Origin: Rhizobium sp. Leaf262
GTDB lineage: Bacteria > Pseudomonadota > Alphaproteobacteria > Rhizobiales > Rhizobiaceae
Assembly (NCBI RefSeq): GCF_001422245.1
Contig: NZ_LMMM01000001.1
Span: 311,422-375,421 of the forward strand
Reading direction: 5' to 3'
Length of the DNA: 64,000 bases
The notes under the pieces were generated by a model. That model was not told where the DNA came from. It worked only from the letters and a program-made list of their open reading frames with translations, and did not search any database. This document shows positions 27,608 to 36,399 of this stretch, one piece after another. Position numbers and translations under genes: made by a program. Within the stretch, counting starts at the first letter, position 1, and each line of letters starts with the position of its first letter.

Positions 27608-28350
27608 GATTGCGGCTCTACTGCTTCGGTATGCAGTACATAGCCCTTGCCTCGTCGTGTCTTGATGTGCTGGGGAAGATCGGGATTTCTTTCGATTTTG
27701 CGACGCAGGCGTAGCACGAGCACATCGACATTGCGATCGATGAAGCGGTCGCTCTCGGAGCCAAGACGGTCGAGGATGTGCGAGCGGCTCACGGGACTGT
27801 TCGGAGTTTCAGCCAGAACCTCCAGAAGTGCGAATTCGGCGCTTGTCAGCGTTTTGCTTCGGTCGGAGAGGCAAATCGCGCGACGCGCAGAAAGATCGAC
27901 TGCCCAATCTCCAAGCATGAGGGAACTGGCGTCTGCTTCCCGCTCCGGCTCTCTCTCTACTTTCAAAGACGGAGCGATGCGTCGAAGGACGGCCTTTATC
28001 CTGGCCGTCAATTCTATGGGTTCGAAGGGTTTGACCACATAGTCATCTGCTGCAGTTTCGAGACCCAAAACCCGCTCGGTAGCACTTCCTGCCGCTGTCA
28101 CCATGACGATGCCGACATTTAGCCCTCTTTCGGTTCGGATACGTTGTGCGAATGTCCTGCCGGAAATCCCCGGAAGATTATGATCAAGTAGAACGATGTG
28201 GAAATCCTCGCGCTCAAGCATTGCAGAGGCGGCTTCCGCTGAATGGACGACGAGCGGAGACCATCCCTCGGCTTCGACAAGATCCGCAATCAGCTCTGCC
28301 ATGTCCGGGTCGTCTTCGACGATCAGGATTCCGATCCTTTGATTTTGCAC
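27604..28350 (-). CDS. OmpR-family response regulator
   Basis: A 248-residue two-domain regulator. The receiver (residues about 5-120) has the acidic pair VEDDP and Asp56 in LLDHNLPG as the phosphoacceptor; the C-terminal winged helix has RSHILDRLGSES, DVLVLRLRRKIE and RRGKGYVL. The frame is open to 28422, but GTG 28350 preceded by GGGAGGACTACACA gives the normal N-terminus (QNQRIGILIVEDD). It overlaps the kinase start by four bases. Direct repeats at 28432-28446, in the divergent promoter region, are a likely binding site, so it should control the transporter genes to the right. Confidence 0.93.
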   Translation of the reverse strand: MQNQRIGILIVEDDPDMAELIADLVEAEGWSPLVVHSAEAASAMLEREDFHIVLLDHNLPGISGRTFAQRIRTERGLNVGIVMVTAAGSATERVLGLETAADDYVVKPFEPIELTARIKAVLRRIAPSLKVEREPEREADASSLMLGDWAVDLSARRAICLSDRSKTLTSAEFALLEVLAETPNSPVSRSHILDRLGSESDRFIDRNVDVLVLRLRRKIERNPDLPQHIKTRRGKGYVLHTEAVEPQS

Positions 28351-28431
28351 TGTGTAGTCCTCCCACCTGAGATCATAGGCAAGAGAAGAGAAATATTCAA
28401 AAGGTTGATGGTGATCGGCCATGTTATATTT

Positions 28432-28446
28432 GTAACATTCGTAACA
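28432..28446. promoter_or_regulatory. Direct repeat, candidate response-regulator binding site
   Basis: GTAACA occurs at 28432-28437 and again at 28441-28446, a nine-base period, with a possible third, inverted element TGTTAT at 28422-28427. OmpR-type regulators bind direct repeats with a period of this order. The site lies between the response regulator start and the first binding-protein gene. Confidence 0.45.
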
Positions 28447-28568
28447 GTTATTTGCTCGGCGCAGCTATCGTTGAAAGATCGGTAACCATTCTGCGGATTG
28501 CGCAAATTGACGCTTCTGTCATGCTTGACGTCAAGATTGGAACGGGGAGGTTCCAAGGGGAGGATCAA

Positions 28569-29597
28569 GTGAAAGTATCGCTCGTTGCTTTGAGTGTCGG
28601 CATAGGCCTGTGGACCTGCGGCGCGGTACCGGCATTGTCGGCTCAGAGTTTGAACATCGTCTGTGCCGCTGATGAGGCTTGGTGCGCGGCCATGCAGAAA
28701 GCGTATGAGGCCAAAAGCGGCGCTCAAACCACAATGGTTCGCAAAAGTACTGGCGAAATTCTCGATCAGATCAGGCGAGAGAAGGATGCGCCGACAGTTG
28801 ACGTTTGGTGGGGCGGCACCGGTGACACGCATTTGCAGGCTGCATCCGAAAAGCTTCTGGAGGCCTACGCTTCGGACCGTGAATCGGAACTGCTACCGTG
28901 GGCGCAGAACTTCTTCACCATGTCGGGTGGGCAATCGGCTGGCATTTATGCCGGTGCGCTCGGTTTCGCCTACAATGGCGATCTGCTGAAGAAGGAAGGG
29001 CTTCCCGTTCCGAGTTGCTGGAAAGATCTGATCGGCGAAAGCTTTCAGGCCAGGATCATGACCGGTAATCCAAATTCTTCCGGCACTGCCTTCACGATGC
29101 TGGCGACGCTCGTGCAGCTCTTCGGAGAGGAAGAAGCCTTCAGCTACATGAAGGCGCTCGACCGCAATGTATCAGATTATACGTCAGCCGGATCGGCCCC
29201 CGTAAAAGCCGCGGCAAAAGGTGAGACCGTTATCGGCATTTCTTTCATGCACGATGCCGTAACGCAGAAGGAAGCGGGAGCACCGCTCGTCATCGTCGCG
29301 CCGTGTGAAGGAACAGGTTACGAAATCGGGGCGGTAAGTATTGTTCGAGGCACAAAAAACCGTGACGAAGCCCGTCGTTTCGTGGATTTCGCGCTGAGCC
29401 CGGAAGGCCAGGCGACGGGAGCCGCGGCGGGACAAAATCAGGTGCCGTCCAATGTCAGGGCGAAGCTACCGGCGGGAGCGCCGGACCTCTCTCTGATCAA
29501 GATGGTCGATTACGATTTCGCCACCTTCGGCACACCGGAAGAGCGAAGTCGGCTGCTGCAGCGGTTCGATACGGAGATTCATCCGCCCAGCCAGTAA
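28569..29597 (+). CDS. Extracellular solute-binding protein (FbpA/AfuA/PgtC-like), first paralogue
   Basis: A 342-residue periplasmic binding protein. It starts at GTG 28569 with a strong GGGGAGG; a signal peptide follows (residues 1-26, ending VPALSA). The mature chain begins LNIVCAADEAWCAAMQ and contains WWGGTGDTHLQAA, GNPNSSGTAFTMLATLVQ and APCEGTGYEIGAVSIVRGTKN. These features are shared with AfuA of Actinobacillus, which binds hexose phosphates although long labelled an iron protein. It is paralogous to the next gene. As the gene nearest the two-component system it may act in signalling, transport or both. Confidence 0.88.
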   Translation: MKVSLVALSVGIGLWTCGAVPALSAQSLNIVCAADEAWCAAMQKAYEAKSGAQTTMVRKSTGEILDQIRREKDAPTVDVWWGGTGDTHLQAASEKLLEAYASDRESELLPWAQNFFTMSGGQSAGIYAGALGFAYNGDLLKKEGLPVPSCWKDLIGESFQARIMTGNPNSSGTAFTMLATLVQLFGEEEAFSYMKALDRNVSDYTSAGSAPVKAAAKGETVIGISFMHDAVTQKEAGAPLVIVAPCEGTGYEIGAVSIVRGTKNRDEARRFVDFALSPEGQATGAAAGQNQVPSNVRAKLPAGAPDLSLIKMVDYDFATFGTPEERSRLLQRFDTEIHPPSQ

Positions 29598-29696
29598 CAG
29601 CAAGTGTTGAATCGGACAGAGGCGCGGCAGCCTTCAACTGCCGACGGCGAAGCCATGTCCGGAGACTGCATTCAGACGCAAATAATGGAGGAAACG

Positions 29697-30722
29697 ATGC
29701 GACTGACTATTCTATCCAGCCTGCTTTTTGCCGGTACCACACTGACTGGCGTTTCGGCGCATGCCGCAGGCGATCTCAATCTCATCTGCGCGGCGGATGT
29801 GGTCATCTGCGAGCAGATGAAAGGTGATTTCGAGAAGAGCCACGATATCAAGGTCAACATGGTTCGCATGTCTTCCGGAGAGGCATACGCCAAAATCCGC
29901 GCGGAAGCGCGCAATCCCAAGACCGACATCTGGTGGGCAGGCACAGGCGATCCCCATCTTCAGGCAGCATCTGAAAATCTGACGCTCGAATACAAGTCCA
30001 AGATGCTTGACCAGTTGCAGGATTGGGCAAAGAACCAGGCGGAAAGCGCCGGTTACAAGACCGTTGGCGTGTATGCCGGTGCGCTGGGCTGGGGCTACAA
30101 CACCGACATTTTCAAGAAGAAGGGGTACAAGGAGCCGAAGTGCTGGGCGGATTTGCTGGCACCGGAACTGAAAGGCGAAATCCAGATCGCCAACCCCAAT
30201 TCCTCGGGCACGGCCTATACCGCGCTCGCCTCTCTGGTGCAGATCATGGGTGAAGATCAGGCCTTCGACTATCTGAAAAAGCTGAACGCCAATATCTCGC
30301 AATATACCAAGTCTGGCTCAGCACCCGTTAAAGCGGCTGCTCGCGGCGAGACGGCGCTCGGCATTGTCTTCATGCATGATGCGGTCGCGCAGACGGCAGA
30401 GGGCTTCCCGGTCAAATCGATAGCGCCATGCGAAGGCACGGGCTACGAGATCGGCTCCATGTCCATCGTCAAGGGCGCGCGCAACATGGAAAACGCCAAG
30501 ATTTGGTATGATTGGGCGCTTCAGCCGGATGTCCAATCTCGCATGAAGGACGCCAAGTCTTTCCAGCTTCCATCCAACAAGACGGCTGAAATTCCCAAGG
30601 AAGCTCCGCGCTTCGAGGATATCAAGCTGATCAATTACGACTTCAAGACCTATGGCGAGCCTGAAAAGCGCAAGGCTCTGTTGGAGCGTTGGGACAAGGA
30701 AGTCGGCGCAGTCGCCAACTGA
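29697..30722 (+). CDS. Extracellular solute-binding protein (FbpA/AfuA/PgtC-like), second paralogue
   Basis: A 341-residue periplasmic binding protein from ATG 29697, seven bases after GGAGG. The signal peptide is residues 1-23 (ending GVSAHA). It aligns throughout with the preceding protein: LNLICAADVVICEQMK, WWAGTGDPHLQAASENL, ANPNSSGTAYTALASLVQ, HDAVAQTAEGFP and APCEGTGYEIGSMSIVKGARN. The tandem tyrosines that bind ferric iron in FbpA are not seen near the expected place. Phosphorylated sugars or related phosphoesters are the more likely ligands by analogy with AfuA and PgtC. A terminator-like hairpin separates it from the permease gene. Confidence 0.9.
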   Translation: MRLTILSSLLFAGTTLTGVSAHAAGDLNLICAADVVICEQMKGDFEKSHDIKVNMVRMSSGEAYAKIRAEARNPKTDIWWAGTGDPHLQAASENLTLEYKSKMLDQLQDWAKNQAESAGYKTVGVYAGALGWGYNTDIFKKKGYKEPKCWADLLAPELKGEIQIANPNSSGTAYTALASLVQIMGEDQAFDYLKKLNANISQYTKSGSAPVKAAARGETALGIVFMHDAVAQTAEGFPVKSIAPCEGTGYEIGSMSIVKGARNMENAKIWYDWALQPDVQSRMKDAKSFQLPSNKTAEIPKEAPRFEDIKLINYDFKTYGEPEKRKALLERWDKEVGAVAN

Positions 30723-30732
30723 TCGCGTTCCT

Positions 30733-30770
30733 GGGCTGCTGTCGCCGTCGAGACTGATGGCAGCCCTTTT
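30733..30770 (+). terminator. Intrinsic (partial) terminator after the second binding-protein gene
   Basis: GGGCTGC (30733-30739) pairs with GCAGCCC (30760-30766), followed directly by TTTT. Lying within the operon, it would lower expression of the permease and ATPase relative to the binding proteins. Confidence 0.6.
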
Positions 30771-30799
30771 CTGACACACTCGAATTTGTGAGGTTGACC

Positions 30800-33031
30800 A
30801 TGACCCATGGCAATCGCCGGCTGGATATTGTTCTGGTCTTGGGCGTCGCGGCTCTGGTGCTCGTGCCCTGGTATCGCATCGAAAGCGGCTTTTTTGGCCT
30901 TGGCTGGCTGTCGGAGTTCCCTCTGGCGTCACAGGTCGCGCCGGGCATTCTTCAGATTTTTTCCGAAGGTCGCCTCTGGCTTTTCGGCGTCCTGCTGTTT
31001 TTCATCGCAGGCGCTGCCGCGCGTGGACTGCACGATCCCGGTCAACGGGGCAAGCTGCTTGTGGCAGCGGGCAGTCTGGGCCTCGCCTTCCTTGTGCTCC
31101 AGGGTCTGGCAGTCGGTTTTTCAGGCTGGACATGGATGTTGAGCGAAAATCTCTTCGGCGCCCTGTCCGATGGTCAACCTTCCATGGGCGCCGGTGCCGT
31201 AACGATGGCTTTTGTCTTCGTCATGTTCATCTCCTTCGGCCTGGCAGAGCGCGGCTTCATGAAGGGTGATGCCTTTGTCGCGTCCTCAATCTCGCTCCTG
31301 ATTTTCCTCGTCTTCGTCTTCGTCTTCTACCCCATCGGCAGCATGATGGTGGGGGCCGTTCAGGATTTCGACGGCTCATTTAATCCCGATGGCTTTATTC
31401 GAAACATGCGCGATCCCGGCATTTGGAGCCTCGATTGCGTCATCGGCGCTGGACGATGTGGTGTGGCCTGGCGAACTCTCTTCCTGGCGATCATGACGGC
31501 GGCCGGTTCGACCATCCTCGGTTTGGCCTTCGCCCTTGTTGCCACACGCACGCGCTTTCCGTTCAAGAAGGGTTTGCGGGTGCTGACGATCCTGCCGATC
31601 ATCACGCCGCCATTCGTGATCGGTCTCGCGCTTACGCTGCTCTTCGGTCGGGCCGGTGTCGTCACCGAATTCATGTCGAGCGTATTCGGCGTGGAGCCGG
31701 GCAGGTGGCTTTATGGTCTGACCGGCATCTGGATCGCTCAGGTCCTGTCCTTCACACCCATATCTTTCCTCGTCCTCATCGGCGTGGTCGAAGGCGTCAG
31801 CCCATCAATGGAAGAGGCTTCGCAAACCCTGCGTGCCGATCGCTGGCGCACCTTCTGGCGCGTTTCGCTTCCGCTGATGAAGCCAGGCCTCGCCAATGCA
31901 TTTCTCATCGGCTTCATCGAAAGCATGGCGGATTTCGGCAATCCGCTGGTACTCGGCGGCAGCCACGGCGTTCTCTCCACCGAGATATTCTTTGCGGTCG
32001 TCGGCTCCCAGAACGATCCTTCGCGGGCAGCCGTTCTCGCCATTGTGCTGCTCTGCTTCACGCTCTCGGCCTTCCTCGCACAGCGTTTCTGGCTCGCCGG
32101 AAAGAATTTTGCGACGGTGACGGGCAAGGGTGACAGCGGCGCGCACATAGCACTGCCAAAATCCATATCCATTGCCGTCCACGCTCTGGTCGTGCCGTGG
32201 ATGATCTTCACCATCGTCGTCTACGGCATGATCCTCGTTGGCGGTTTCGTCAGGACGTGGGGGCTGGATAATACACTGACTATCGATCACTATGTCCGCG
32301 CCTTCTCCGTCAGCATCAGCAACGGCTCCATCGCCTGGACAGGCGTTGCCTGGAATTCCTTCTGGACGACGATGGAAATCGCCTTGATTTCTGCGCCGCT
32401 GACTGCCGCAGTCGGTCTGCTGACGGCCTACATCATCGTCAGGCAGAAATTCGCCGGCCGGAACCTGTTCGAGTTTGCGCTGATGATGAGTTTCGCCATC
32501 CCCGGCACGGTCATCGGTGTCAGCTACATCATGGCATTCAACCTGCCGCCGCTTGAGATGACCGGATCTGCCCTGATCCTGATCGCCTGCTTCGTGTTTA
32601 GAAACATGCCGGTTGGCGTTCGCGGCGGTATTGCTGCCATGAGTCAGCTGGACAAGAGCCTGGACGAAGCCTCGCTGACGCTGAGAGCCAACAGTTTCCG
32701 CACCATCCGGCTTGTGGTACTGCCTCTTCTGCGTCCAGCAATCCGCGCGGCATTGGTCTACTCCTTCGTGAGAGCCATCACCTCCATCAGTGCCGTCATC
32801 TTCCTCGTCAGCGCTCAATACAACATGGCGACCTCCTACATCGTCGGGCTCGTTGAAAACGGCGAATACGGTGTGGCTATCGCCTATTCTTCGATGCTTA
32901 TCGTCGTCATGATTACGGTGATTGGGGGCTTCCAGCTGGTGGTCGGTGAAAGACGGCTGCGCCGCGAAAATCGCGTCGCCGGTCTCGATAAAGTCAATTC
33001 CATTTCTCATTCTCAGGAGAAAGTCGCATGA
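30800..33031 (+). CDS. Iron/phosphosugar-type ABC transporter double permease (FbpB/AfuB family)
   Basis: A 743-residue inner-membrane protein made of two fused permease halves, as in FbpB and AfuB. About 14 hydrophobic segments are visible. Each half has an EAA loop: SPSMEEASQTLRADRWRTFW in the first and DKSLDEASLTLRANSFRTIR in the second. ATG 30800 with GAGG upstream is preferred to a GTG at 30788. An extended N-terminal region with four membrane helices precedes the first permease domain. The stop overlaps the ATPase start (ATGA). Confidence 0.92.
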   Translation: MTHGNRRLDIVLVLGVAALVLVPWYRIESGFFGLGWLSEFPLASQVAPGILQIFSEGRLWLFGVLLFFIAGAAARGLHDPGQRGKLLVAAGSLGLAFLVLQGLAVGFSGWTWMLSENLFGALSDGQPSMGAGAVTMAFVFVMFISFGLAERGFMKGDAFVASSISLLIFLVFVFVFYPIGSMMVGAVQDFDGSFNPDGFIRNMRDPGIWSLDCVIGAGRCGVAWRTLFLAIMTAAGSTILGLAFALVATRTRFPFKKGLRVLTILPIITPPFVIGLALTLLFGRAGVVTEFMSSVFGVEPGRWLYGLTGIWIAQVLSFTPISFLVLIGVVEGVSPSMEEASQTLRADRWRTFWRVSLPLMKPGLANAFLIGFIESMADFGNPLVLGGSHGVLSTEIFFAVVGSQNDPSRAAVLAIVLLCFTLSAFLAQRFWLAGKNFATVTGKGDSGAHIALPKSISIAVHALVVPWMIFTIVVYGMILVGGFVRTWGLDNTLTIDHYVRAFSVSISNGSIAWTGVAWNSFWTTMEIALISAPLTAAVGLLTAYIIVRQKFAGRNLFEFALMMSFAIPGTVIGVSYIMAFNLPPLEMTGSALILIACFVFRNMPVGVRGGIAAMSQLDKSLDEASLTLRANSFRTIRLVVLPLLRPAIRAALVYSFVRAITSISAVIFLVSAQYNMATSYIVGLVENGEYGVAIAYSSMLIVVMITVIGGFQLVVGERRLRRENRVAGLDKVNSISHSQEKVA

Positions 33032-34089
33032 TTACCGTCAAACCCGGTTCCGTCGTCTTCCAGAATGTCCGCAAAAGCTTTGGTGCTTTCACGGCCATTC
33101 CCGATCTATCCCTGACCATCGAGCCCGGCACGCTGGTAACACTGCTTGGGCCATCCGGCTGCGGCAAGACCACCACGCTTCGCATGCTGGCAGGTCTTGA
33201 GCATCCAAATTCCGGCCGCATCCTGATTGGTGATAAGGATGTTACCATGCTGCCTGCCAATGAGCGCGATGTATCCATGGTGTTTCAGTCCTACGCGCTT
33301 TTCCCTCATATGAGCGCGCTCGATAACGTCGCCTATGGGCTACGATCATCCGGGCTGAAGAAGAACGAGGCGAGAGGCAAGGCCGAAGAGGGATTGCGCC
33401 TCGTGGGTCTGGCCGGAATGGGCCATCGCCTTCCGGCAGAACTTTCCGGCGGTCAGCAGCAGCGTGTTGCCGTAGCACGCGCGCTTGTTCTGGAGCCGCA
33501 GGTTCTTCTCCTCGATGAACCTCTGTCCAACCTGGATGCAAGGCTGCGTCGCCGCGTCCGCACGGATATTCGCGAACTCCAGCAGAGGATCGGATTTACA
33601 GCGGTTTATGTGACGCATGATCAGGATGAGGCGCTTGCGGTCTCAGATCGCATCATCGTCATGAAGGATGGCGAGATCGCCCAGTCGGGTGCGCCGCGTG
33701 AACTCTACGAGGCCCCCGCGTCGTCCTTCATTGCGGATTTCATGGGAGAAGCGAATGTCGTGCCCTGCGAAGTCGTTTCCCAACTGGGTGACGAAGCGAT
33801 CGTGCGCATAGGTACCACCGAGCACCGCATCCCGAGCCGACAGCCGCGTTCCGGTGCCGCGAAACTCGCCGTGAGGCCGGGCTCGATCAGATTAGGCGGG
33901 CCAGGGGAGGGCGGAATGCCGGGCCGCGTGCTGCACACCGCCTATCTCGGGGGGCACATCGAATACGAAGTCGAAACAGAGGTCGGCACGCTTTTCATCG
34001 TGGATCATGAAATGAACCGAACCGCGAGTGAAGCCAGTGACGTCACACTCAGTTTCAAAAACCGTGGAATAGCACTCATTGACGCCTGA
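33028..34089 (+). CDS. ABC transporter ATP-binding protein (FbpC/AfuC/PotA-like)
   Basis: A 353-residue ATPase. Walker A is GPSGCGKTT, the Q-loop region VFQSYALFPHM, the signature LSGGQQQRV, Walker B LLLDEPLSNLD and the H-loop VTHDQDEAL. A TOBE-type C-terminal domain (about 240-350) follows, as in transporters of the iron, polyamine and phosphosugar group. It is coupled to the double permease by an ATGA overlap and should energise it. Confidence 0.93.
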   Translation: MITVKPGSVVFQNVRKSFGAFTAIPDLSLTIEPGTLVTLLGPSGCGKTTTLRMLAGLEHPNSGRILIGDKDVTMLPANERDVSMVFQSYALFPHMSALDNVAYGLRSSGLKKNEARGKAEEGLRLVGLAGMGHRLPAELSGGQQQRVAVARALVLEPQVLLLDEPLSNLDARLRRRVRTDIRELQQRIGFTAVYVTHDQDEALAVSDRIIVMKDGEIAQSGAPRELYEAPASSFIADFMGEANVVPCEVVSQLGDEAIVRIGTTEHRIPSRQPRSGAAKLAVRPGSIRLGGPGEGGMPGRVLHTAYLGGHIEYEVETEVGTLFIVDHEMNRTASEASDVTLSFKNRGIALIDA

Positions 34090-34120
34090 TCTATGCGTCT
34101 GGAAATCAAGGAAACCGGAA

Positions 34121-34930
34121 ATGACAGGACAGAATGACGGCCTCGAACAGCGCTTCGCACTGGCAAAAGCGCTCGCCGAAGAGGCTGGAGCGATGGCGCT
34201 CGATTACTTCAACAAGCGTGACAGCCTCGTGATCGAGACGAAAAGGGACCTACAGGATGTCGTGTCCATCGCTGACCGCAATGTCGAGACCATGCTGCGG
34301 GAGCGCGTCGGGGAGGCCTTTACCGGAGATGGGTTTCTGGGAGAGGAACACGGCTATAAGGGCGGCTCATCCGGATACACCTGGGTCGTGGACCCTATCG
34401 ATGGCACCGCTCCTTTCGTCAATGGCATGCCAAGCTGGTGCGTATCGATTGCTGTGGTGAAGAACGGGCTCCCGGTCATCGGCGTCATCAAGGTTCCTTG
34501 CTCCGAGGAAACATATGCCTCTGCCTCGGGCCTCGGTGCAACCTTGAACGGCAAACGTCTGGCGCTCGATCCTGCAAGAAACCTGCAAAACGCCCTGACC
34601 GGCATCGGTTGCAACAACTATGTCACGCCTGAACGAGTCGGTCGCATTGTCAGCGACGTTATGGCCCGAGGCGGCAACTTCATCCGCAATGGCTCCGGCG
34701 CCCTCATGCTCGCCTACGTAGCAGCCGGTCGTCTCGTCGGCTATTACGAGCCTCACATGCGCGCCTGGGACTGCATGGCAGGATTCTGCCTCGTAAAAGA
34801 AGCCGGCGGCCGCTTCATGCCATTTTCGCTTGAAGGCGAAAATCTGTTCGAGGGGCAGCCGGTTCTTGCTAGCAATGTATCCAGCTACGAAGAACTGCTG
34901 GAAGTGCATCGATCTGGTCTGGCACTTTAA
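34121..34930 (+). CDS. Inositol-monophosphatase-family phosphatase
   Basis: A 269-residue magnesium-dependent phosphatase. Metal-site motifs are present in order: GFLGEEHG (Glu pair), WVVDPIDGTAPF (DPIDGT signature) and MRAWDCMAGF (final WD). The frame extends back to a TTG at 34079, but ATG 34121 after AAGGAAA is the better start. It follows the ATPase gene by 31 bases. If the transporter brings in a phosphorylated sugar or polyol, this enzyme would remove the phosphate in the cytoplasm; the link is inferred from gene order. Family members also hydrolyse histidinol phosphate, so the substrate is open. Confidence 0.9.
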   Translation: MTGQNDGLEQRFALAKALAEEAGAMALDYFNKRDSLVIETKRDLQDVVSIADRNVETMLRERVGEAFTGDGFLGEEHGYKGGSSGYTWVVDPIDGTAPFVNGMPSWCVSIAVVKNGLPVIGVIKVPCSEETYASASGLGATLNGKRLALDPARNLQNALTGIGCNNYVTPERVGRIVSDVMARGGNFIRNGSGALMLAYVAAGRLVGYYEPHMRAWDCMAGFCLVKEAGGRFMPFSLEGENLFEGQPVLASNVSSYEELLEVHRSGLAL

Positions 34931-34959
34931 AATACGCAAGGTTGAATAAAGTACCCTAC

Positions 34960-34988
34960 TGGAAGCGGGCTCGTGGGCCGGCTTTCCA
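34960..34988 (+). terminator. Imperfect hairpin after the phosphatase gene
   Basis: TGGAAGC (34960-34966) pairs with GCTTTCCA (34981-34988) with one bulge; the loop is GC-rich. No T run follows. It is a weak candidate for the end of the operon. Bases 34989-35144 show no other clear feature, except TAATAT at 35127-35132, a possible -10 for the riboswitch transcript. Confidence 0.3.
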
Positions 34989-35144
34989 AACGCTGGTTGA
35001 CCAGTCGGGCCTATTTTGTGGGCATCTCGTTCTATAGCTAGCCTAGAAAACCGGCTCGACTATCCATCAACCGCTGCAACATCTGCTCAAAATCCAAGGC
35101 ACAAGCACTTGGCACGAACATTGCTTTAATATCTCTGAGTTGGC

Positions 35145-35244
35145 CGCTAGGGTTCCGGTGCTTTGAGCATGACTGGTCCGAGAGCAGCCACTGGGCGGGG
35201 AGAAATCCCGTTCGGATGCACGGCGGGACAAAAGCCCGGGAGAC
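35145..35244 (+). ncRNA. Guanidine-I riboswitch (ykkC class)
   Basis: The conserved blocks of the ykkC/guanidine-I aptamer appear in order and spacing: CTAGGGTTCCG at 35147-35157, GACTGGTCCGAGAG at 35171-35184, and GGGACAAAAGCCCGGGAGA at 35225-35243. It lies 75 bases before an importer and guanidine-degradation gene set, and is followed by a terminator-type expression platform (35255-35292). Guanidine-I riboswitches turn genes on when guanidinium binds. Recognition rests on remembered consensus blocks, which match unusually well. Confidence 0.92.
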
Positions 35245-35254
35245 CTCGTTAGCC

Positions 35255-35292
35255 AAGGAATTGGCGGCGCAGGTTCGTGCCGATTCCTTTTT
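35255..35292 (+). terminator. Riboswitch expression-platform terminator
   Basis: AAGGAATTGGC (35255-35265) pairs with GCCGATTCCTT (35279-35289) with one G-U, followed by TTT to give a five-T run. It follows the aptamer by ten bases and precedes the binding-protein start by 26. In the absence of guanidine it should end transcription; ligand binding presumably favours an alternative fold. Confidence 0.8.
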
Positions 35293-35318
35293 GAAGAAAC
35301 GCAAAAAGGGGAATACCA

Positions 35319-36389
35319 ATGCAGACTTTCACCAAAATCATTTCCGGCCTCCTGCTGACTGCATCGCTGGTCGGACCGGCTGATTTGGCGCAGGCCGCGC
35401 CGAAGAAAGACTTCAAGGTCGCATGGTCGATTTATGTCGGATGGATGCCTTGGGGTTATGCTGCCGACCACGGCATCGTCAAGAAATGGGCCGACAAATA
35501 CGGCATCAAAATCGAAGTCACCCAGTTCAACGACTATGTCGAGTCGATGAACCAGTACACGGCGGGCGCCTATGATGCGGTGACGCTGACCAACATGGAT
35601 GGTCTGTCCATTCCAGCCGCAGGCGGCGTCGATACCACCGCCGTCATCGTCGGCGATTTCTCCAACGGCAATGATGCGGTCATTCTCAAAGACAAGACAC
35701 AACTTGCCGATATCAAGGGTCAGAGCGTCAATCTGGTGGAGTTTTCCGTCTCGCACTACCTGCTCGCCCGTGCGCTGGAGAGCATCGGCGCTTCGGAGCG
35801 GGACGTAAAAGTCGTCAATACGTCCGACGCCGATATGGTCGCAGCCTTTCAGACCGCAGATGTCTCCTCGGTTGTCACCTGGAACCCGCTGGTCTCGTCA
35901 ATCCTCGAAAATCCCTCGGCAAAAGCTGTGTTCGACAGCTCCAAAATTCCCGGTGAAATCATCGATCTGATGGCCGCTAATACGGATGTGTTGGCGGACA
36001 ATCCTGATTTCGGAAAGGCACTGGCGGGCATCTGGTACGAGACTCTGGCGGTGATGACGGCCGACAGCCCTGAAGGAAAGGCCGCGCGAGAGGAAATGGG
36101 CAAAGCGTCAGGTACGGACCTCAAAGGCTTTGAAGCCCAGATGGCCGCCACCAAGCTTTTCGACAAGCCGGCAGATGCGGTGAGCTTCACGGCATCGCCC
36201 GAACTGGGCAAGACGATGGACCGTGTGCGCCAGTTTCTCTTTGCGAAAGGCCTGCTGGGCAACGGTGCTGCCTATGCCGATGTCATTGGCATATCGCTTC
36301 CAGACGGCTCGGTTCTCGGTGACAAGGCCAACGTCAAGTTCCGCTTCGTAACCGACTATATGGACGCTGCCGCCAAGGGATCGCTCTGA
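35319..36389 (+). CDS. NitT/TauT-family ABC transporter substrate-binding protein, probable guanidine receptor
   Basis: A 356-residue periplasmic binding protein. Signal peptide residues 1-27 (ending ADLAQA). The mature part has the nitrate/taurine-type pattern: FKVAWSIYVGWMPWGYAADHGIVKKW and DYVESMNQYTAGAYDAVTLTNMDGL. ATG 35319 follows AAGGGGA. It is the first gene under the guanidine-I riboswitch, so guanidine or a close analogue is the probable ligand. Several tryptophans and a tyrosine near the N-terminus could cage a guanidinium cation. Related proteins are usually annotated for urea. Confidence 0.88.
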   Translation: MQTFTKIISGLLLTASLVGPADLAQAAPKKDFKVAWSIYVGWMPWGYAADHGIVKKWADKYGIKIEVTQFNDYVESMNQYTAGAYDAVTLTNMDGLSIPAAGGVDTTAVIVGDFSNGNDAVILKDKTQLADIKGQSVNLVEFSVSHYLLARALESIGASERDVKVVNTSDADMVAAFQTADVSSVVTWNPLVSSILENPSAKAVFDSSKIPGEIIDLMAANTDVLADNPDFGKALAGIWYETLAVMTADSPEGKAAREEMGKASGTDLKGFEAQMAATKLFDKPADAVSFTASPELGKTMDRVRQFLFAKGLLGNGAAYADVIGISLPDGSVLGDKANVKFRFVTDYMDAAAKGSL

Positions 36390-36399
36390 GCCATCAACG

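Noticed and set aside
28569-34089. Ferric iron (Fbp/Afu) transporter label
   Set aside because: Family resemblance alone; the receptors match sugar-phosphate-type relatives better and no iron-type regulatory site was seen.
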